DNA of 64,000 nucleotides from Chryseobacterium lathyri (GCF_030812195.1 NZ_JAUSSF010000002.1:434001-498000); one strand, 5' to 3'. Positions 9,272 to 18,316 are shown, counted from the stretch's first letter. Made by a program: numbers and translations. Notes: generated by a model from the sequence alone, not told the origin.

Positions 9272-10513
9272 ATGAAAAGAGTTGTCATTACAGGACTGGG
9301 CGCAGTGACGCCTTTGGGGAACAATGTCGAAGATTTTTGGCAAAACAGTATTAACGGAGTCAGTGGAGCGGGTTTAATTACCCATTTTGATTCAGAAAAA
9401 TTTAAAGTACACTTCGCCTGTGAGGTGAAAAATTTTGATCCGAAAGTTCATCTGACCCACAACGAAATAAAAAGAAGCGACTTATTTTCACAATATGCAA
9501 TGTATGCTTCCACCGAGGCAATCCAGGATTCAGGGCTTGAACTGGAAAAAATGGATCCTTTCGACACAGGTGTTATCTGGGGAACCGGTCAGGGCGGCAT
9601 GATCACATTTGAAACAGAGGTCATGAATTATGCAGAGGGAGACGGAACACCGAAATTCAATCCTTTCTTTGTTCCTAAATTTATCGCCAATATGGCTTCG
9701 GGAATGATCTCCATGAAATTCGGGCTGAAGGGAATCAATTATACCACTATTTCAGCCTGTGCAACAGGAAATACCGCATTAATGGATGCGTTCAACTATA
9801 TCCGTCTTGGAAAAGCAAAAGTAATCATCAGTGGAGGTTCTGAAGCGGCTGTCACACCTGCTTCTATAGGCGGGTTTTCAATTATGAAAGCGATGTCTAC
9901 CAGAAATGATGATTTCGCCACAGCAAGCCGCCCTTATGATGCAGACAGAGATGGTTTTGTGATGGGTGAAGGTGCCGGCGCTCTGATCCTTGAGGAATAT
10001 GAGCACGCCAAAGCAAGAGGAGCTAAAATTTATGCCGAGCTGGCTGGAGCTGCTATGACCGCCGACGCTTATCATATGACTGCACCCCATCCGGAGGGAA
10101 TCAGTGCAATTAAAGCCATGCAGCTGGCAATGAAAGAAGCAGGGGCCAATATTGAAGATCTTGATTACCTTAATCCTCACGCTACCTCTACTCCTCTTGG
10201 AGATCTGGTGGAACTGAAAGCAATCAGTAAATTATTCGGAAGAAATAAGAATCTTGATATCAGTGCCACAAAGTCTATGACAGGACATTTATTGGGTGCT
10301 GCCGGTGCCGCGGAAGCAATCCTTTCCATCAAAGCTGTGGAAAAAGGAATTATTCCTCCTACCATCAATCTGCATCATATTGATGAAAATATCCCGAAAG
10401 ACGTGAATATCGTTTTTGGAGAAGCTAAAGAAAAGGAGATCAATTTTGCATTAAGTAATGCCTTTGGTTTTGGAGGGCACAATGCAACTCTGGTTTTCAA
10501 GAAATTCAAATAA
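9272..10513 (+). CDS. Beta-ketoacyl-ACP synthase II-like protein (FabF-like)
   Basis: 413 residues, full FabF length. The Cys-His-His triad is visible: Cys163 in SACATGNTAL, His303 in NPHATSTPLGD, and His339 in SMTGHLLGAAGA. The usual NAHGTST motif is altered to NPHATST, which suggests a paralogue and not the main FabF of fatty-acid synthesis. The enzyme condenses malonyl-ACP with an acyl chain. It is the last gene of the TetR-controlled operon and is followed by a strong terminator. Confidence 0.9.
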   Translation: MKRVVITGLGAVTPLGNNVEDFWQNSINGVSGAGLITHFDSEKFKVHFACEVKNFDPKVHLTHNEIKRSDLFSQYAMYASTEAIQDSGLELEKMDPFDTGVIWGTGQGGMITFETEVMNYAEGDGTPKFNPFFVPKFIANMASGMISMKFGLKGINYTTISACATGNTALMDAFNYIRLGKAKVIISGGSEAAVTPASIGGFSIMKAMSTRNDDFATASRPYDADRDGFVMGEGAGALILEEYEHAKARGAKIYAELAGAAMTADAYHMTAPHPEGISAIKAMQLAMKEAGANIEDLDYLNPHATSTPLGDLVELKAISKLFGRNKNLDISATKSMTGHLLGAAGAAEAILSIKAVEKGIIPPTINLHHIDENIPKDVNIVFGEAKEKEINFALSNAFGFGGHNATLVFKKFK

Positions 10514-10520
10514 ATCATAT

Positions 10521-10550
10521 AAAAAAAGCAGTCTGGTTGACTGCTTTTTT
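10521..10550. terminator. Bidirectional terminator after the FabF-like gene
   Basis: Stem AAAAAAGCAGTC/GACTGCTTTTTT with a 5-nt loop. It has A and T runs on both sides and lies between two convergent genes, so it can serve both. Confidence 0.85.
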
Positions 10551-10589
10551 ATTTTATCAATTAATTTTAAGAAATTTTGAACCCGTTTT

Positions 10590-10970
10590 CTACTTGGCAT
10601 CAGCAATAAAATAGTCTTCTGCATGATCAGCAATCGGAATATAAAGCCTCTCCCATTTTTCACTTTCTATCATCTCCCAGCTGTGGCCTTCTCCCTTAGT
10701 ATCTTCGGCCAGAAGGATAATTCCGGGTTCAATAAGAAATGTAGAGCCGTTGCTTACTTTGAACTTTATTTTCCCTTTTAATGTTACTACATACTGCCTT
10801 CTTGGAGCCGGATGAGTTGCTTTCTGCCACTCTTCAACTATAGTGCTTATCCAAAAAGTGGTAATATTCATCGGCTTTAAAGTCGGAATTTTCCCTTTTT
10901 CGAAGGTACTTGTTCCATCAGGGTTATTCATCAGCCTGAAAGCAGAAATAAATTCTGAAGCATTCTCCAT
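10590..10970 (-). CDS. Small cupin-domain protein
   Basis: 126 residues. The middle part (RRQYVVTLKGKIKFKVSN through the IEPGIILLAEDTKGEGH segment) looks like one cupin barrel, with His at the usual second-motif position. No signal peptide. Some proteins of this type bind a metal and a small molecule; no specific reaction can be named. It lies 10 bp after the L,D-transpeptidase-like gene on the same strand and is probably co-transcribed with it. Confidence 0.7.
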   Translation of the reverse strand: MENASEFISAFRLMNNPDGTSTFEKGKIPTLKPMNITTFWISTIVEEWQKATHPAPRRQYVVTLKGKIKFKVSNGSTFLIEPGIILLAEDTKGEGHSWEMIESEKWERLYIPIADHAEDYFIADAK

Positions 10971-10980
10971 TCTCAGATGA

Positions 10981-11736
10981 TTATGACTTTAACCATTCTG
11001 ACGAGGAAAGGTAATTCTGATCGGGATAATAGATGAAAAGACAGTTCCGTCCTTTTATGGTATTAATGATCGGCTGTGTTAATGATCTTGGTACTGCCGG
11101 ACATCCCCAGCTTCTTCCGATTCTTTTGTGCATGGAGGCAAATTCATCGCTTACATAATCTGCTCCGTGCATCACGATAGCCCTTCTGTAGGCAGCATCA
11201 TTAAAACCTTTATCCATTCCAAGCAATTTCAAAGAATATCCGTTGTCTCCCTGATAAGTGGCATCCGTGATATAAAACCCTAAGCTGGTCTGCAGCGAAC
11301 TTTCCGTATTAGAAAAATTCGTCGCAAATTCTTCGCCTGTATTTTTTCCGTGTGCTACCAGTGAATTGAACAGTACCTTTTTCTCATTGGTATCAATTAC
11401 CCAAAGTCTCTTTGTATTCGAAGACATAGAAAAATCGCAGATAGTCAATAAATGCGAGTCCTGATTCAGCAATCCTGCTTTTTTTAAATTTTCAAAACCT
11501 GTTAATGCTTTTGCGAAAACTTCATAATTAAGTTCATGTTCAGGTTCAAATGGAATTGATTTGTACAATTCTTCTGATGAAGATGCTGTACCAGCGGTCT
11601 TCTCAGTTTTCGTGTCTGCTACTTTTTCAATTTTTGCTGTATTGACATTCTCATTCTTTACTGCCTTTCCCGGCGAAAGATAGAATGAAGTCGTGACCAT
11701 ATAAACCAGGCCTAATACACTATAAATTCCTTTCAT
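10981..11736 (-). CDS. Secreted murein L,D-transpeptidase-like protein
   Basis: 251 residues with an N-terminal hydrophobic segment (residues 4-20) for export. The C-terminal half holds AIVMHGADYVS and GRSWGCPAVP, corresponding to the His and Cys of the YkuD-like L,D-transpeptidase catalytic domain in the PF13645-type branch. Members act on peptidoglycan stem peptides in the periplasm. The low-complexity stretch rich in Lys, Thr and Glu after the signal is probably a linker. A TAATTTTG box upstream on the minus strand at 11767-11774 is a plausible promoter. Confidence 0.85.
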   Translation of the reverse strand: MKGIYSVLGLVYMVTTSFYLSPGKAVKNENVNTAKIEKVADTKTEKTAGTASSSEELYKSIPFEPEHELNYEVFAKALTGFENLKKAGLLNQDSHLLTICDFSMSSNTKRLWVIDTNEKKVLFNSLVAHGKNTGEEFATNFSNTESSLQTSLGFYITDATYQGDNGYSLKLLGMDKGFNDAAYRRAIVMHGADYVSDEFASMHKRIGRSWGCPAVPRSLTQPIINTIKGRNCLFIYYPDQNYLSSSEWLKS

Positions 11737-11766
11737 TCAATAATATTAAATTCCAAATTAGTGAGG

Positions 11767-11774
11767 CAAAATTA
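11767..11774 (-). promoter_or_regulatory. -7 box for the L,D-transpeptidase-like gene
   Basis: Minus-strand TAATTTTG, a match to TAnnTTTG, 30 bp upstream of the start codon. No clear -33 element. Confidence 0.5.
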
Positions 11775-11872
11775 TAAAAACATAATTACCAGACACTTAT
11801 AAGTCCACAAAGTTTAACTGAATTTAAGAAACTTTAACGTCCTGATTTTGTGAATTAAAGCCTTTATTTTTG

Positions 11873-12355
11873 CTAATCTGCAACAAATTCCAGGCTTACG
11901 GAATTCATACAATAACGCAATCCTGTAGGTTTCGGGCCATCATCAAAAACATGTCCAAGATGGGAGTCACACCGTTTGCAAAGCACTTCTACCCTTTCCA
12001 TTCCATATGCCGTGTCTCTCTTGTAATAAACACCTTCTTTATCTGCCTCGAAAAAGCTTGGCCACCCGCAGCTGCTCGCAAATTTTGACGTAGAACGGAA
12101 GAGATGATTGCCGCAGACTGCACAATAATAATCTCCAATTTCATCAAATTCATTATACTTTCCGGTAAATGCTCTTTCCGTAGCTGCCTCTCTGGCGATG
12201 GCATATAAGTCTGGGGCAAGGATTTTTTTCCATTCATCATTAGAAATATCAAGTTTTGAAGTGTCGGTTCTGGAATAGTATGGATTGTTTTTTGCTTCTT
12301 TATTTTCCATAGGAAGTGTTTTAATAAACTTAGGTTTCTGCGGACATGCCTGCAA
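11873..12355 (-). CDS. msrB: Peptide-methionine (R)-S-oxide reductase MsrB, signal peptide frameshifted
   Basis: The MsrB domain is complete. It has two CxxC zinc-binding pairs (CAVCGNH and CKRCDSH), the GWPSFF motif, and the catalytic cysteine in LRYCMNS near the C-terminus. It reduces methionine-R-sulfoxide in damaged proteins. The open frame begins at 12355 with a TTG and reads LQACPQ, exactly a lipobox, but without a signal sequence. The missing part is in another frame from the ATG at 12392 (MKFLVFIIIINLF). Removing one base from the A5 run at 12354-12358 joins the two into a lipoprotein signal. As written, only a cytoplasmic form from the ATG at 12310 would be made. Confidence 0.9.
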   Translation of the reverse strand: MQACPQKPKFIKTLPMENKEAKNNPYYSRTDTSKLDISNDEWKKILAPDLYAIAREAATERAFTGKYNEFDEIGDYYCAVCGNHLFRSTSKFASSCGWPSFFEADKEGVYYKRDTAYGMERVEVLCKRCDSHLGHVFDDGPKPTGLRYCMNSVSLEFVAD

Positions 12356-12453
12356 AAAGGTTAATAATTATGATAAAAACTAAAAATTTCATTGTAAATT
12401 TTAGTCCTGAATTTCATACGGGTTTAAGATGATGGTTTCATTACCAAATTTAG

Positions 12454-12461
12454 TAAATTTG
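12454..12461 (+). promoter_or_regulatory. -7 box immediately before the DUF445 gene
   Basis: TAAATTTG ends 5 bp before the annotated ATG at 12467. Transcription would therefore begin at or next to that ATG, giving a leaderless message, or translation may start at the later ATG at 12509. Confidence 0.55.
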
Positions 12462-12466
12462 AGAAT

Positions 12467-13711
12467 ATGAATGACGAAGCGAAAAGAAAACAGCTGAGAA
12501 AATATAAAATGTTTGCCACCGGATTATTTATCCTGATGGCCGTTATTTTTATCGCCACTACCCTACTTCAGAAGTCGAATCCATCTCATTGGCTTGGCTA
12601 CGTAAGGGCTTTTTCCGAGGCTGCAATGGTTGGGGCCTTGGCAGACTGGTTCGCTGTGACTGCTCTTTTCAGGCATCCGCTTGGGCTTCCTATTCCGCAT
12701 ACGAACCTTATTGAAAACAGTAAACAGAGGCTGGGTGATAATCTCGGCAGCTTTGTGGTGAGCAATTTCCTTTCACCTCAGAATATCCGCCCTTATATTC
12801 AGAAGCTTAAAATTTCGAATTTCGTTGGGGAATGGCTTGGAAAAGAAAAAAGCCAGGAGATCCTCATCCGGAATATTTCTGATATTGTTCTGGATATTCT
12901 CAATAAACTTGATGATACTTCTGTGAGCCAGTTTATCAGCAAAAAAGTATCTGAAATGACGGATGATGTCAAGCTTAATAAAGTAGTGGGCAACGGTATC
13001 AGCTACATTCTTGAAAAAAATGACCATCAGAGAATTGTTACCAATCTTTCCAAACAAATCAAAGATTATATCATCGAAAATGATGAAATGATCAAAGACC
13101 GCGTACAGAAAGGGAGTTATTCATTCATTCCTTCTTTTGTTGATAATAAAATTGCAGATAAAATTTCCAGTGGACTTTCGGATTTTTTCAGGGAAATAGA
13201 AGAAGATCCTGACCATGAAATCCGAAATCTGATTACCCGGAAGATCCATGATTTTTCTACCGACCTGAAGGAAGATCCGAAATGGGATGATGAATTTAAA
13301 ACCATCAAAAATGGCCTTCTGAAAAATGATAAACTTGATGAATACTCTAATGATATCTGGATTTCCATTAAGAAAACTTTGATGAAGGAATTACAGGATG
13401 AGCAATCTTCCCTAAAAAATTACCTTACGAAAAACCTTAATGAGTTTTCTGAAAATTTAAAAACGGATGAAAATCTTCAGAATAAAATAGATCATTGGGT
13501 AAGGGTGACGGCATATAAATATATCCTTAAAAACACCCATCAGTTTGGGAACCTCATCAGCTCCACCGTAGGAAACTGGCAGGGCAAAGAATTAAGCGAA
13601 AAAATGGAACTGGAAGTGGGAAAAGACCTGCAGTTTATCCGGGTGAACGGAACGCTCGTTGGAGGACTGGTCGGGCTGATTATCTACACCATCGCCAATT
13701 TCTTTCTCTAA
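12467..13711 (+). CDS. DUF445-family membrane protein
   Basis: 414 residues. Residues 15-34 form one membrane helix. A conserved-looking block follows (FSEAAMVGALADWFAVTALFRHPLGLPIPH), typical of DUF445 proteins, then a long, highly charged, mostly helical middle, and a C-terminal hydrophobic helix (LVGGLVGLIIYTIANFF). The topology suggests both ends are in the inner membrane with a large soluble domain between. The family has no assigned function. The start at 12467 is uncertain because the promoter box lies only 5 bp upstream. Confidence 0.88.
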   Translation: MNDEAKRKQLRKYKMFATGLFILMAVIFIATTLLQKSNPSHWLGYVRAFSEAAMVGALADWFAVTALFRHPLGLPIPHTNLIENSKQRLGDNLGSFVVSNFLSPQNIRPYIQKLKISNFVGEWLGKEKSQEILIRNISDIVLDILNKLDDTSVSQFISKKVSEMTDDVKLNKVVGNGISYILEKNDHQRIVTNLSKQIKDYIIENDEMIKDRVQKGSYSFIPSFVDNKIADKISSGLSDFFREIEEDPDHEIRNLITRKIHDFSTDLKEDPKWDDEFKTIKNGLLKNDKLDEYSNDIWISIKKTLMKELQDEQSSLKNYLTKNLNEFSENLKTDENLQNKIDHWVRVTAYKYILKNTHQFGNLISSTVGNWQGKELSEKMELEVGKDLQFIRVNGTLVGGLVGLIIYTIANFFL

Positions 13712-13727
13712 AATTATTCAATCAACC

Positions 13728-14615
13728 ATGAAAAAACTATTAATCACTTTGTTTATTCCCCTTTTTACCCTCTGTTTATGCCAGAAAGTTGAATTAAGGG
13801 CAGTAACGGATTCCTCACAGGTTTTCAAAGGGGAGATCGCAGGAATGCCCGTTACCATGCAGCTTTATTTTGCCGGAATTGCAGATTGCAGCCTGTATCA
13901 GTATTTTGTAGACGGATGGTATTATTACGATAAATATCAGAAAAAAATACCTCTGACCGGTATTTACGATTACGGAAAACTTTCTTTATATAATTTTGGA
14001 AGCAAGCAAAAGCAAAATTCAAAAGTATTTAAAGATCAGATTACTTCACCCCAAAAAGTGGAGAAAGCTAATGAAATAGCAGAAACTCTTTCTCCCCAAG
14101 AGTATATTGTCTTTGAGCAGGATAACCCTAAAGAAAACTCAATCTCGGGTAATTTTTATTTGAATAAAAAAGCTCAACCTGCCAAGTTATTTACAGGCAA
14201 TGATATGATCTACCGTTATAATAATTACCTGACATTACCCAATAACAAAAAGATCAATACATTTGATTTCATTAATAAACATGGAGGAAACCGGCTCATT
14301 TCGTATGCTTCCGGAGAAAACGGAAACCGGATCCTTCTGTATTTTGAGCATTCATCCAACCTTAACGCATGTGGGAGATGCGGGGCCAGTGAAGGTGAAA
14401 AAGGCTACAGAATTTTGTACTTTACCAAAGACTGGAATTATAAAAACTATGAAGAATTCCTTACTGAAAGCTGTATGGAAAATATTTATGATACCACCGA
14501 GACAAAATCCCAGGACCGGAAAATCTTAAAATATAAAATCAATAAATCTTCATCTTCTCCTGCCTATACCTTTACCGTTGACATTAAAAATGCATCAATT
14601 GCAAAGTCAAAATAA
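13728..14615 (+). CDS. Secreted protein of unknown function
   Basis: 295 residues. A clear signal peptide (MKKLLITLFIPLFTLCLCQ) is followed by an aromatic-rich, beta-looking segment and a small cysteine cluster (NACGRCGASEG) near residue 215, which could bind a metal or form disulfides. I do not recognise a family. It lies 16 bp after the DUF445 gene on the same strand, so the two are probably co-transcribed, and a terminator follows. Confidence 0.7.
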   Translation: MKKLLITLFIPLFTLCLCQKVELRAVTDSSQVFKGEIAGMPVTMQLYFAGIADCSLYQYFVDGWYYYDKYQKKIPLTGIYDYGKLSLYNFGSKQKQNSKVFKDQITSPQKVEKANEIAETLSPQEYIVFEQDNPKENSISGNFYLNKKAQPAKLFTGNDMIYRYNNYLTLPNNKKINTFDFINKHGGNRLISYASGENGNRILLYFEHSSNLNACGRCGASEGEKGYRILYFTKDWNYKNYEEFLTESCMENIYDTTETKSQDRKILKYKINKSSSSPAYTFTVDIKNASIAKSK

Positions 14616-14616
14616 A

Positions 14617-14645
14617 AAAGAGAACATTAAGCTCTCTTTCTTTTT
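14617..14645 (+). terminator. Terminator between convergent genes
   Basis: Stem AAAGAGA/TCTCTTT followed by CTTTTT. It is directly after the stop of the secreted protein and reaches the end of pyrD on the other strand. Confidence 0.7.
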
Positions 14646-15681
14646 ATCTTGGAAGCCTGCTGGCTCTTTTTAACAGTTCTTTATTGATCTCATTGATCAG
14701 TTCCGGGCCTTCGTAGATAAATCCGGTGTATAACTGGATCAGTGTGGCTCCTGCATCCAGCTTCTCGATAGCATCTTTTGCACTATGGATTCCTCCTACC
14801 CCAATTATTGGGAAAGCTCTGTTGCTTTTATCGGAAAGGTATTTGATCATTTTTGTACTTCTTTCACGGATAGGTTTTCCACTCAATCCGCCATTTCCTA
14901 TCTGTTTCAAAACTTCAGGAGAGGTTTTCAGACCTTCCCGGTTGACAGAGGTATTGGAAACAATCACACCGTCAATTTTTGTCTCTGCAATCAGCTCTAC
15001 AATTTCATCTAGCTGATTGTTATTAAGATCCGGAGCAATTTTCAGCAATATGGGTTTCTGTACAGATTTTGACTGATTGATTTTCTTTACTTCAGTAATC
15101 AGCTCACGCAGATATTCCACATCTTCCAGCTTGGCATGGCTTCCCACATTCGGGCAGCTCACATTCAGTACAAAATAATCAACATGAGGGTGAAGACCTT
15201 CAAAACAGTCCAGGTAATCCTGGGTATAATTTTCCGGGGTGGTATTGGTATTTTTTCCAATGTTTCCTCCGATGATTATTTTCCCCTTGTTGGATTTCAG
15301 TTTTTCGATCGCTGCTTCAAGACCATCATTATTAAACCCCATCCTGTTGATAATTCCCCCGTCTTCAATTAAACGGAATAATCTCTTCTTAGGATTTCCT
15401 GCCTGAGCTTTTGGCGTTACGGTCCCTATTTCTACAAATCCGAAACCAAGATCTCCCAATTCATTAAACAGAACAGCATTTTTATCAAAACCGGCAGCCA
15501 ATCCTACAGGATTTTTAAATTTCAATCCGAAAACTTCTCTTTCCAGACGCTTGTCTTCAATAGGTTTGGGTAAAAATAGTTTGGTAAGAAATCCAAAATT
15601 TTTAAGCATTGAAAATGTAAAATGATGAACTTCCTCGGGGTCAAATTTGAAGAGAATGGGTCTGATGATACTTTTGTACAT
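14644..15681 (-). CDS. pyrD: Dihydroorotate dehydrogenase, quinone-type architecture
   Basis: 345 residues, with the N-terminal membrane-associating helices ([20 protein letters not shown]) that mark class 2 enzymes. The FMN barrel motifs follow: [33 protein letters not shown] and [10 protein letters not shown]. It oxidises dihydroorotate to orotate in pyrimidine synthesis and passes electrons to quinone. One oddity: the catalytic-base position reads Cys176 (NVSCPNV), whereas quinone-linked enzymes such as E. coli PyrD have Ser (NISSPNT) and class 1 enzymes have Cys. The substrate-binding Asn residues 173 and 178 are kept. Confidence 0.94.
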   Translation of the reverse strand: MYKSIIRPILFKFDPEEVHHFTFSMLKNFGFLTKLFLPKPIEDKRLEREVFGLKFKNPVGLAAGFDKNAVLFNELGDLGFGFVEIGTVTPKAQAGNPKKRLFRLIEDGGIINRMGFNNDGLEAAIEKLKSNKGKIIIGGNIGKNTNTTPENYTQDYLDCFEGLHPHVDYFVLNVSCPNVGSHAKLEDVEYLRELITEVKKINQSKSVQKPILLKIAPDLNNNQLDEIVELIAETKIDGVIVSNTSVNREGLKTSPEVLKQIGNGGLSGKPIRERSTKMIKYLSDKSNRAFPIIGVGGIHSAKDAIEKLDAGATLIQLYTGFIYEGPELINEINKELLKRASRLPR

Positions 15682-15844
15682 TGAAAAAAAGTTTTACAAA
15701 AATACTCAATTTAAAATTAATGTTCGGTTAACCTATAATATTTTATCAAAATATTTTATAAGTATTATCTATAAACATAATCATCTGCAAAATCAGAGAG
15801 ATGTTTTTTAACGCAAAGGTTTAACCAACAAATTAATTAAAATC

Positions 15845-16540
15845 TTAAGAATACGCACTCAAATCGAAATTCAAAATATATCCTACTTTTTTGAACTCTT
15901 CATCTATAGTGGCATTTAGTGTAATTCTTTCGTTAGAAACAGGATGATTAAAAATCAATTGATAAGCGTGAAGCGTCATTTTATTGATGTCAAATGTTTG
16001 AAGCCACAACTTATTCTGTTTATTGCAACCATGTTTCCGACAACCTAAAATCGGATGCAAAATATGTTTAAAGTGTTTTCTCAACTGATGAAATCGTCCC
16101 GTTTCAGGAATAGCTTCTACCAGACAATATCTGGAAGTTTGATGTTTTAAAAAAGGTAAATTGATTTCTGAAGTCTGTAAACGACGATAATAAGTGATTG
16201 CATTCTGCCTGACTTCATTTTCATTAATCAAATCATAATCGATAGTTTCTTCTTCTTTCGTCCATCCACGAAGAATGGCTATGTATTTTTTTTCGACTTC
16301 CCGCGATGCAAACTGATCGCTCATCATTCTCAATGTTTCTTTATCTAAAGTGAACAGCAAAACACCTGAAGTTTTTCGGTCTAATCGATGTACAGGAAAC
16401 ACTTTTTGTCCAATCTGTTTCTTCAACTCCTGAATGGCATAAGTATCGGCTTCTCCTGCATAAAAAGATTTATGAACCAGTAATCCGCTGGGTTTGTTGA
16501 TGGCAATAATATGCTCGTCGCGATAAAGAATTTCTAACAT
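15845..16540 (-). CDS. truC: tRNA pseudouridine(65) synthase TruC-like
   Basis: 231 residues. The RluA-family catalytic motif HRLDRKTSGVLL carries the active-site Asp. The N-terminus (MLEILYRDEHIIAINKPSG) and the C-terminal insertion containing KHGCNKQNK match TruC better than RluA, RluC or RluD, and there is no S4 domain. The enzyme converts U65 of tRNA to pseudouridine. It is transcribed divergently from GlyRS, with a large palindrome between them. Confidence 0.85.
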   Translation of the reverse strand: MLEILYRDEHIIAINKPSGLLVHKSFYAGEADTYAIQELKKQIGQKVFPVHRLDRKTSGVLLFTLDKETLRMMSDQFASREVEKKYIAILRGWTKEEETIDYDLINENEVRQNAITYYRRLQTSEINLPFLKHQTSRYCLVEAIPETGRFHQLRKHFKHILHPILGCRKHGCNKQNKLWLQTFDINKMTLHAYQLIFNHPVSNERITLNATIDEEFKKVGYILNFDLSAYS

Positions 16541-16600
16541 GGGACAAAAGTAGAAATTTCCGGATGATTTTAGCCCTGATTGAGCGGCATGTTTGAGCTC

Positions 16601-16653
16601 ATTTTTTTGGATTTGGTGCGGCGGCTCCGCCGCCGCACCAAATCCAAAAAAAT
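16601..16653. repeat. Perfect 24-bp palindrome with 5-nt loop in a divergent intergenic region
   Basis: Arms 16601-16624 and 16630-16653 are perfectly complementary, with a GC-rich core (GTGCGGCGG) and terminal A/T runs, so it looks like a bidirectional terminator. It lies between the start of truC (minus strand) and the promoter of glyS (plus strand), where neither gene needs one. It is therefore probably a dispersed palindromic repeat of this genome. Confidence 0.85.
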
Positions 16654-16741
16654 AGTGAGTAGAAAAAGCAGGTTCCTGGCTTCTAATTTTCTACATAATA
16701 AAAACTTCCATCTTCCCGCTCCCATCTTCCTACATTTTCAC

Positions 16742-16749
16742 TATTTTTG
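16742..16749 (+). promoter_or_regulatory. -7 box of glyS
   Basis: TATTTTTG, 22 bp before the ATG at 16772. This supports that start over the longer open frame, which would begin upstream of the promoter. Confidence 0.6.
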
Positions 16750-16771
16750 CACATCAGACGTAAAAAAAATT

Positions 16772-18313
16772 ATGGCAAAGCAAGAAGATGTTTTCAAGAA
16801 AGTGATTTCTCACGCTAAAGAATATGGTTTTATTTTTCCTTCCAGTGAGATCTATGACGGTTTATCCGCTGTGTATGATTATGGACAGAACGGTGCCGAA
16901 TTAAAAAACAATATCAAACAATATTGGTGGAAAGCTATGGTACAGCTTAACGAAAATATTGTCGGCATTGATTCGGCGATCCTTATGCATCCTACCACAT
17001 GGAAGGCATCAGGCCACGTAGACGCTTTCAACGATCCACTGATTGACAATAAAGATTCTAAAAAACGTTTCAGAGCAGATGTTCTGGTAGAAGACTACTG
17101 CGCAAAAATTGAAGATAAAGAGAATAAAGAAATTGAAAAAGCGGCCAAAAGATTCGGTGAATCTTTTGACAAGGCTCAATTTGAAGCTACAAATCCAAAA
17201 ATTTTGGAATACAGGGCAAAGAGAGAGGCCATTCTTTCCCGATTGGCAAAATCTCTGGAAAATGAAGATCTTGCTGACGTAAAAGCTTTAATTGAAGAGC
17301 TTGAGATTGCTGATCCTGATACCGGTTCTAAAAACTGGACAGAAGTAAGACAATTCAACCTGATGTTCGGAACGAAATTAGGAGCTTCTGCAGACAGCGC
17401 GATGGATCTTTATCTGAGACCGGAAACAGCTCAGGGTATCTTTGTTAACTTTTTAAATGTTCAGAAAACTTCACGTCATAAGCTTCCTTTCGGTATTGCT
17501 CAAATCGGTAAGGCATTCAGAAATGAAATTGTTGCAAGACAGTTTATCTTCAGAATGCGTGAGTTCGAACAGATGGAAATGCAGTTTTTTGTAGCTCCGG
17601 GAACTGAACTGGAGTTCTATGAAACCTGGAAGCAAAAACGCCTGAACTGGCACTTAGCTCTTGGATTAGGTAATGAAAATTACAGATTCCATGATCACGA
17701 AAAACTGGCGCATTATGCCAATGCTGCAGCTGATATTGAATTCAACTTCCCATTTGGATTTAAGGAATTGGAAGGGATTCACTCGAGAACGGATTTCGAT
17801 TTGAAAGCTCATGAGGAATTTTCAGGAAGAAAGCTTCAGTTCTTCGATCCTGAAAGAAACGAAAACTATGTCCCTTACGTTGTGGAAACTTCTGTTGGTT
17901 TAGACAGATTATTCCTTTCCATCTTCTCACACTGTCTGAGAGACGAGGTATTGGAAGACGGTTCAGAAAGAACAGTTCTATCTTTACCTCCGGCTTTAGC
18001 ACCAATTAAAGCAGCAATTCTTCCGCTAATGAAAAAAGACGGTCTTGCTGAATACGCAGAAAAGGTTTTCAATGATCTGAAATATGATTTCAACTTATTC
18101 TACGAAGAAAAGGATGCCATCGGAAAACGTTACAGAAGACAGGATGCCATCGGTACTCCTTACTGTATCACCATCGATCACGACTCTTTAACAGACCATA
18201 CGGTTACAATAAGAGACAGGGACACAATGAAGCAGGAAAGAGTACCTGTTTCAGAATTAAGAAGAATTATCGACGAGAAAACAAATTTCAGAAATTTACT
18301 TTCTAAAATATAA
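16772..18313 (+). CDS. glyS: Glycyl-tRNA synthetase, class II alpha2 type
   Basis: 513 residues from the ATG at 16772. The open frame extends to 16580, but that part runs through the palindrome and the promoter and translates to low-complexity basic sequence, so I reject it. GlyRS features include SAVYDYGQNGAELKNNIKQ near the N-terminus, motif 2 (FRNEIVARQFIFRMREFEQ), motif 3 (GLDRLFLS) and a C-terminal anticodon-binding domain. This is the dimeric, eukaryal/archaeal-type enzyme and not the GlyQ/GlyS heterotetramer. It attaches glycine to tRNA-Gly. Confidence 0.96.
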   Translation: MAKQEDVFKKVISHAKEYGFIFPSSEIYDGLSAVYDYGQNGAELKNNIKQYWWKAMVQLNENIVGIDSAILMHPTTWKASGHVDAFNDPLIDNKDSKKRFRADVLVEDYCAKIEDKENKEIEKAAKRFGESFDKAQFEATNPKILEYRAKREAILSRLAKSLENEDLADVKALIEELEIADPDTGSKNWTEVRQFNLMFGTKLGASADSAMDLYLRPETAQGIFVNFLNVQKTSRHKLPFGIAQIGKAFRNEIVARQFIFRMREFEQMEMQFFVAPGTELEFYETWKQKRLNWHLALGLGNENYRFHDHEKLAHYANAAADIEFNFPFGFKELEGIHSRTDFDLKAHEEFSGRKLQFFDPERNENYVPYVVETSVGLDRLFLSIFSHCLRDEVLEDGSERTVLSLPPALAPIKAAILPLMKKDGLAEYAEKVFNDLKYDFNLFYEEKDAIGKRYRRQDAIGTPYCITIDHDSLTDHTVTIRDRDTMKQERVPVSELRRIIDEKTNFRNLLSKI

Positions 18314-18316
18314 ACT

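Noticed and set aside
16580..16771. 64-residue N-terminal extension of GlyRS
   Set aside because: It runs through the 24-bp palindrome and the -7 box; the family start MAKQEDVF lies at 16772.
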